Below, one piece after another: positions 58,691 through 64,000 of a DNA stretch of 64,000 bases. This DNA comes from Pempheris klunzingeri (Eukaryota > Chordata > Actinopteri > Acropomatiformes > Pempheridae), in contig NC_092012.1 in NCBI RefSeq assembly GCF_042242105.1, forward strand, positions 8,995,470-9,059,469, given 5' to 3'. The position numbers were made by a program, and so were the translations under genes. A model generated the notes under the pieces. That model was not told the DNA's origin. It did not search any database and saw only the letters and a list, made by a program, of their open reading frames with translations. Every line of letters starts with the position of its first letter. Position 1 is the first letter of the stretch.

Positions 58691-58745
58691 TATCAATCAA
58701 TCAATCTTTATATAGCGCCAATTCATAACAATCTGGGAATTCAGA
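58691..58745 (-). repeat. Retroposon tail fragment (ATCA repeats plus TATATAGCGCC)
   Basis: ATCAATCAATCAATC followed by TTTATATAGCGCCAATTCAT is the reverse-complement form of a common teleost non-LTR 3' end (GGCGCTATATAAA followed by GATTGATT repeats). Only the tail is visible. Confidence 0.5.
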
Positions 58746-59168
58746 ATTTCAAACAAAACATGGTACAAATGGAAAGTGCTTTTTAAAATGACCAATGTTC
58801 TATTGGTCTGTTAATTTTTTTTTTTATTATAAATATTACATTTGTAATAAAGTTGAAATTCTAAATCAGTGATTGAAATATCAGCTATACTTGTAAATTA
58901 GAAGTAGAAACATTTATTATTTCACTGTGCACTGTATTTTATCAGCAGGAATGTCGTCACTCACTTCAGTACACATATATGTATTATTTAGAGAAAACTT
59001 AAATAATTGATACATTTGAATGGACAATGGATGGTACAAGGAGCTTTTTTATTCTCTGTACCCTGTTTTTCCAGGGCTGCTGTTAGACCTTTTTTGAAGA
59101 TACATGTTAAAACATTAAAATGTTCATGTTAAATTTTTTAAATACGACATTTTTTCCCCGGACATTAA

Positions 59169-59177
59169 ACCGGAAGT
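59169..59177 (+). promoter_or_regulatory. zrsr2: ETS (GABPA-type) site upstream of zrsr2
   Basis: ACCGGAAGT is a full consensus ETS site, 262-270 bp before the zrsr2 start codon, in a position typical of housekeeping promoters. Confidence 0.45.
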
Positions 59178-59438
59178 ACTTTGTGTTCACCCCTTATTCT
59201 GCCATTCATTAGCAAAACAGCTCAGTGAGCTAACTAGCAGTTACAACAAACAGATATTAGTCAGCTGGCCTTTATTATTACCCTGCCTAATCCACGTCGG
59301 AAATAACGTATTCAGTCAGAGAACATTTGGAGGACTGTTTTTTTCACTTGAGCTGAATGGGAAGAAATAACGAGCTAAAAGACGTCGGCGCGCTAACGTT
59401 AGCTTAGCAAGCTAACTAGCTAGCCACGGTTAGCTGTG

Positions 59439-62400
59439 ATGGCTGCACCAACTCCTCCACTGATTCCTGCTCCTGTTTTAAGGTCTGTGCGTCATTTTAA
59501 ATAATTTTGGGATAACTTGATCAACTAATATTGTCTGGATGGTGGACCACAACAACACAAGAGACAGCATAAAGGGAAAGTCGCATATAGGAAAGCTGAT
59601 GACAAACCATGGCCTCAAGTTACTGTGGCAACGTTGTAGAGCTGGTTCAACACCTTAATACAATCCCAGCGTGTACTGGGCACTAACGTTACATACATCT
59701 TAATGGTTAACTGCATCTACTGCAGGATTGTTGCATTTGATTACATTAACTTTACACCAGAGGGCCCCAAAGTGTGTGTGTCATGCTGCATTTTAATCTA
59801 CCAGTAACTCCTCGACACATTTATAACACAAAAGCAGGCAAGTTGAATTTTTGAGCCTTTTCACAGCAGATATTGTGGCGTGTCATAGTAATATTAGCAC
59901 ACAGGTGGAATTATATATTATAACAGCTACCGCATTGCAGTGATTTCTATTGTAAGTAGTTGCAGGTCAACATCTTTCCCCCCTGGTCATGCCCACTCAG
60001 CCCCCCTACTCTTCTGATCTGATAATAATGTCATATGTCATCTTTTGTACTTCAGTCTAAAGCAACGGAGGGCTGCTCAGAAGAAAGAGAGAAGAAAACG
60101 GAAACGCCAAGCTCTCGCCCAAGCCAGAGAGTGTGGTACGAAGAGAGCTGTCAAATTGATGTTGATGTAAATTGTGATCATTTATTGTTTGTTCTGTTTT
60201 AGCTGTGCCAAATTAACCACAACATTTACTCCGCTATAGGTTTAAAAAATGGAGCAAGTCATGCACTTGAAGAAGAAGAAGAAGAAGAAGAAGAAACAAA
60301 TGGTGAAGATGATGTGGAGAATGATAGTGCTGAGGCGGAAAGGTTGGTCAATACTAATGTTACTCCTCTGTTCTGCAGTTGCACATTCACTGATAGACAG
60401 GACAGAAACCTTGATCGTACACTTCTTATTCACCTTTGTTGTGTTTGCTTTGGTTCTGACGTGTTTTTTTTAGACTGCGGCTACATGAAGAGTGGTTGGA
60501 AAGAGAGAGGCTTGCCCAGGAGGAATTCAGGAAGATATTTGAGAGGGAGGAAGCAGCAAGGATAAGAAAAGAGGAGGAGGAGGTAACCACCTAACAATTA
60601 CTTGATATTCTTTTTTCTATTATTATTTTCTGTCTTCAGTGGGAATGTTTCGACAAAAATCTATAGAATAACACCAGCCTTATCCATTAAAGCATCAGCT
60701 ACAAGGGCACAGATTTATTACAACCATTGATCATATCCATTGGTCCACCTCAGTGTGTGTGTGTGACCACCATATCACTGATGACAGCTGACTGTGAAAA
60801 TGTACATTTTACTCCTAAATTATAGGAATAATCAAAGCCTGAAACGGGATTACTGCCATCAGTAAGGGCTGGTTGGTGTGTTGACACATGCACCTGAGCC
60901 TGTATTCTAAATAAAATGTTAATAGTCACTGGCTTTTTGTATTTTTGTGTTCACAGCGGATGATAAAGGAGGAATGGGAGGCCCAGCAGAGGAGAGAACA
61001 AGAACAAAAAGAGCAAAAGCAGCAGGAGAAGCGAGGCAGAGAGGTGAAACGGGCCCCGGGAGGATAGAAACAAAAAGAAATATATCCTCTTCTACTTGAT
61101 CATGAGTATTTATATTATCCATCCAACAGAAAGATTCGGATCTACATAGTTAAACATATCTCACAAGTGTTTGTTTTGTAAAATGTGTTTTTGGTTTGTA
61201 CATGGCTCTTTATAATGCTTTCCTTGACTGAGTGGCACAAGCAACTGTTCAACTCCTTAACTAAGATACACACAAAGAGAGAAACTCCTCAGCTCTCACA
61301 ACAAGGATGTATCTTTTACTTTGTGTGAAAACAGTCTTTTAAACTTTCATGCAAAAGTCCAGAAATGTTGAAATGCCAGCCCTTGTGAATGTGGTCTTAA
61401 CACACAGTAACAGATGTGCTGCAGTATGTTGACCTCTACACATTTTCACCAGCCGTGTCTTTACACCATTTGTAGGAGGCTGTTCAGAAACTGTTGGATG
61501 AAGCTGAAAATCAGGTATAAACACACATGAATGCTACATAGATAACTGCAAAGTGATCATTTTGACGTCTCCACAATCAATGTAATACATGGGTAAAAGC
61601 TCTGAAGAGGCAGTATTGATATTACTAATACATACATTATAGTCAGTAAAACCAGTAAATTGGCTAGTGTATATATTGTGTCGCCTTATATGTCCACAGA
61701 TAAGTAAGAAATTACTTATTTCTTGTTACTTGCCAGAAATCCCAAAGATCCCAAAGATCTTACTGTGTGACTTACAGTACTAAAATATTGCCAATCATAC
61801 AGAAAAAAAAGTTAAACATGATCTATAACATAATGCAGTATTTATACTTCTTTGTGTTCTCACTTTCAGCTAGATAATGGGGGACCGTGGATGAATCCTG
61901 AGGCTCCTGTGACGGAGAACTCTGAGAACTTTGGGACAGAGCGCGACGTAGCCAACTGTCCCTTCTTCCTCAAAACCGGGGCGTGCCGATTTGGAGACAG
62001 GTACTATTTATGTCTCTCTTGACGTGACTTGCTACGTTAAAACTGTTAAATCTTTTATTTGAGTGCCGATTAAATAGATGTTTTTGTCTACAGCTTATAT
62101 ATTCTCCTCTCTTCTGACTTTGTGAGTCTAGGTGTTCCAGGAAACACGTTTATCCCACGTCCAGCCCGACTCTGATGATCCGCGGCATGTTTATAACGTT
62201 CGGCATGGAGGAGTCGCGCCGCGATGATTACGACACTGATGCTTGGTTGGAACACAGCGAGGAGGAGCTGCAGGAGTCTTTCCTCGAGTTCTACCATGAT
62301 GTCCTGCCAGAGTTAAAGAGTGTCGGCAAGGTGGTGCAATTTAAGGTAAGATGAGACCAGGACAGTCGGTGTGTTTACATGAACTTAAGTGTTAGAATTA

Positions 62401-64000
62401 CAGTCAGTTTTCTGAAGTAATCAGATTTCTATATGTAACCTTTTCTGTATGTATGCGCAGTATGGTTTCTATAATCAGAATAAGAAATTAAAAACCTGAT
62501 TTCTCAACCATGTGTTCGTATAACTGGGTTTCTAACCATCATAGCAAATGTACATCTGCGTGATAAATACTTGACAGCGTATTTCAGTGCCAGCAGTGCA
62601 GCGGGATAAAAGGAAAGATCATTACATGACTTCATACATCTGTGTCCAAAATTATTTTATTCAAAGTAGGACTAAAGCTAGAATAAACACAAAGCTGGCT
62701 CTAGAAGTCTGAATAACTTGGTTTGCACAGTGGAACTGTTTGTAAATTTCATTTGTCATTTAAAAACCAGCTTCAGACTTTATGGTTCAGGATAACTGGA
62801 CGGATGATCAAATTATTACTACAAAAAAATACACATTTGGTTTCATCAGTGCCTGTCCTCTTCTTTTTAAGGTCAGCTGCAATTACGAACCACACCTGAG
62901 AGGAAATGTTTACATTCAGTTTGACACGTAAGACACCACACGACCACTCCACACAGTTTTTCAAATAATCCACGCAGTGTTTGAATTTTTGGATAAAACT
63001 CTTCATTCTGTGTCCTCTTGTCTGTTGTCTGCTCAGAGAAGAGCAGTGTAAAGAGGCCTTCATCAAGTTCAATGGGAGGTGGTATGCTGGGCGGCAGCTT
63101 CATTGTGAGATATGCCCTGTTACACGGTGGAAGAATGCCATCTGTGGTGAGTTAGGTCTTCACACTGATGCTAGAACAAAGTCGTTTGGCAACATTAGTG
63201 CAGAGATGCAATCCAGTTCAGTGTATTAATTGTTCGGCTTGTGTTTGTCTGTCCTCTCCCAGGACTGTTTGACAGGCAGAAGTGCCCAAAAGGGAAGCAC
63301 TGTAACTTCCTGCATGTATTTCGAAACCCTGGCAACGAATTCTGGGAGGCCGACAGGGACCTGCACATGTCACCAGACCGCAGCGTCAGGGGGAGTCGCA
63401 GAGACGGGTGGCATTCAGAGCGGCACGGAGAGCGATCGTGGAGGCAACGTCACCGCAGCAGAAGCCCGCCGAGATCTGACAGATCCCACAGCAGACGAGA
63501 GGGCGACAAGCGTAGGAGCAGGAGCAGGAGCAGAGAGAGGAGGGCCTCCCACCAGCATAGAGAGGACCAATGGACGTCCAGATCCAGACACAATGACAGG
63601 AAGAACGTTTGGTATCGGAGCAGAAGTAGGGACAGGTCGAGGAGCAGAAGTAGAGACAGAGAGCGGGACAGGCTGAGAAATGCAAGTAGAGATACAGAAA
63701 GGGAGCACAAGTATAGGAATAGAAATGAAGTGAGAGACAGTAGAGATAAAGACTCATTCACTCAAGGAAAAGGGAGAGAAAGGTCAAGAAGCTCAAGTCG
63801 AGAGGAGGAAAGAAACAAGCAAAGTAGACAAAAAAGCCCTAAGAAACCAGATAAAAATGAGAAAACCCCTAACGATGATACCAACACACGGCGCCGCCAC
63901 AAACAGTCCAAGAAGAGCAAGAAAAAGAGCAAGAAGAAGCACAAGAAGAAAAGCCGTTTACATGAAGAGGCAACCTCATCTGGAGAGTCGGAAATTGATA
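59439..64000 (+). CDS. zrsr2: ZRSR2 / U2AF35-related protein (minor-spliceosome 3' splice-site factor), 3' end outside window
   Basis: ZRSR2 recognises 3' splice sites of U12-type introns. Exons: 59439-59482, 60056-60135, 60240-60342, 60474-60582, 60957-61043, 61476-61514, 61870-62000, 62132-62345, 62872-62927, 63037-63146, 63263 onward; all are GT-AG and in phase, with at least 570 aa and no stop before 64000. Domain order: basic N-terminus; polyglutamate at 52-60; long charged helix, about 61-150; CCCH zinc finger C184-C193-C199-H203; U2AF-homology motif domain with RWY at 302-304; second CCCH finger C324-C332-C338-H342; then an RS-rich tail that becomes Lys-rich. Blocks such as CRFGDRCSRKH, GRWYAGRQL and GKHCNFLHVFRNPGNEFWEA identify ZRSR2 rather than U2AF1. 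The multi-exon structure argues against a retrocopy. Confidence 0.94.
59483..63262 (+). other. zrsr2: zrsr2 introns 1-10 (noncoding content)
   Basis: Introns over 300 bp are 59483-60055, 60583-60956, 61044-61475, 61515-61869 and 62346-62871. I see no repeats of note, no RNA genes and no U12-type donors (ATCCTT) in them. Each ends in a pyrimidine-rich tract and AG. Confidence 0.75.
60269..60295 (+). repeat. zrsr2: Coding (GAA)9 trinucleotide repeat in zrsr2
   Basis: Nine consecutive GAA codons encode Glu52-Glu60 at the start of the acidic segment of exon 3. As a pure codon run it is likely to vary in length. Confidence 0.95.

Larger units (their letters stand above)
57528..59438. other. Intergenic region between tm6sf1 and zrsr2
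   Basis: No exon is recognised. It contains the TIR-bounded element (57816-58294), a retroposon-tail fragment (58691-58745) and, at the right end, the zrsr2 promoter region. Confidence 0.7.

Noticed and set aside
63386-63944. Several minus-strand frames rich in Ser, Leu and Tyr opposite zrsr2 exon 11
   Set aside because: They are antisense shadows of the RS/KR-rich tail, where purine-rich codons leave the other strand free of stops.

Overview
The window is nuclear DNA from a ray-finned fish, most likely a percomorph teleost. The evidence is multi-exon vertebrate genes with GT-AG introns, dense (CA)n, (TG)n and (GATA)n microsatellites, and degraded interspersed repeats of types common in teleosts. 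I find no operons, CRISPR arrays, rRNA genes or tRNA genes. Six protein-coding genes can be supported, and I rebuilt their exons base by base from splice sites and reading phase.

Layout, left to right: whamm (last coding exon only, +, 380-535); homer2 (complete, -, 34208 down to 5960, 9 coding exons, 354 aa); ramac/fam103a1 (complete, +, 35509-37041, 2 coding exons, 138 aa); a gene-free, repeat-rich stretch at about 37.7-46.3 kb; btbd1 (complete, -, 51718 down to 46952, 8 exons, 487 aa); tm6sf1 (complete, +, 53254-57471, 10 exons, 369 aa); and zrsr2 (5' part, +, 59439 to beyond 64000, 11 exons seen, at least 570 aa).

WHAMM(+), HOMER2(-), RAMAC(+), BTBD1(-), TM6SF1(+) is the same order and orientation as I recall for human 15q25.2, so this is an old conserved microsynteny block. 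Two differences stand out: no C15orf40 homologue is visible between ramac and btbd1, and zrsr2 (X-linked in human) follows tm6sf1. homer2/ramac and btbd1/tm6sf1 are head-to-head pairs separated by about 1.3 and 1.5 kb, which suggests shared promoter regions. whamm and homer2 converge.

The genes do not form one pathway. WHAMM is an Arp2/3 activator for ER-Golgi membranes, HOMER2 a postsynaptic scaffold, RAMAC an mRNA cap-methylation cofactor, BTBD1 a CUL3 adaptor, TM6SF1 an EXPERA-family membrane protein and ZRSR2 a 3' splice-site factor of the minor spliceosome.

The most interesting details are a GC-AG intron in tm6sf1, in-frame tandem acceptors in homer2 that predict 354- and 343-residue forms, an expanded Arg-Asp/Arg-Glu tract in ramac, a (CA)n microsatellite starting three bases after the whamm stop codon, and a 479-bp element with perfect 16-bp terminal inverted repeats. 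I saw nothing I would call an undescribed biological system.
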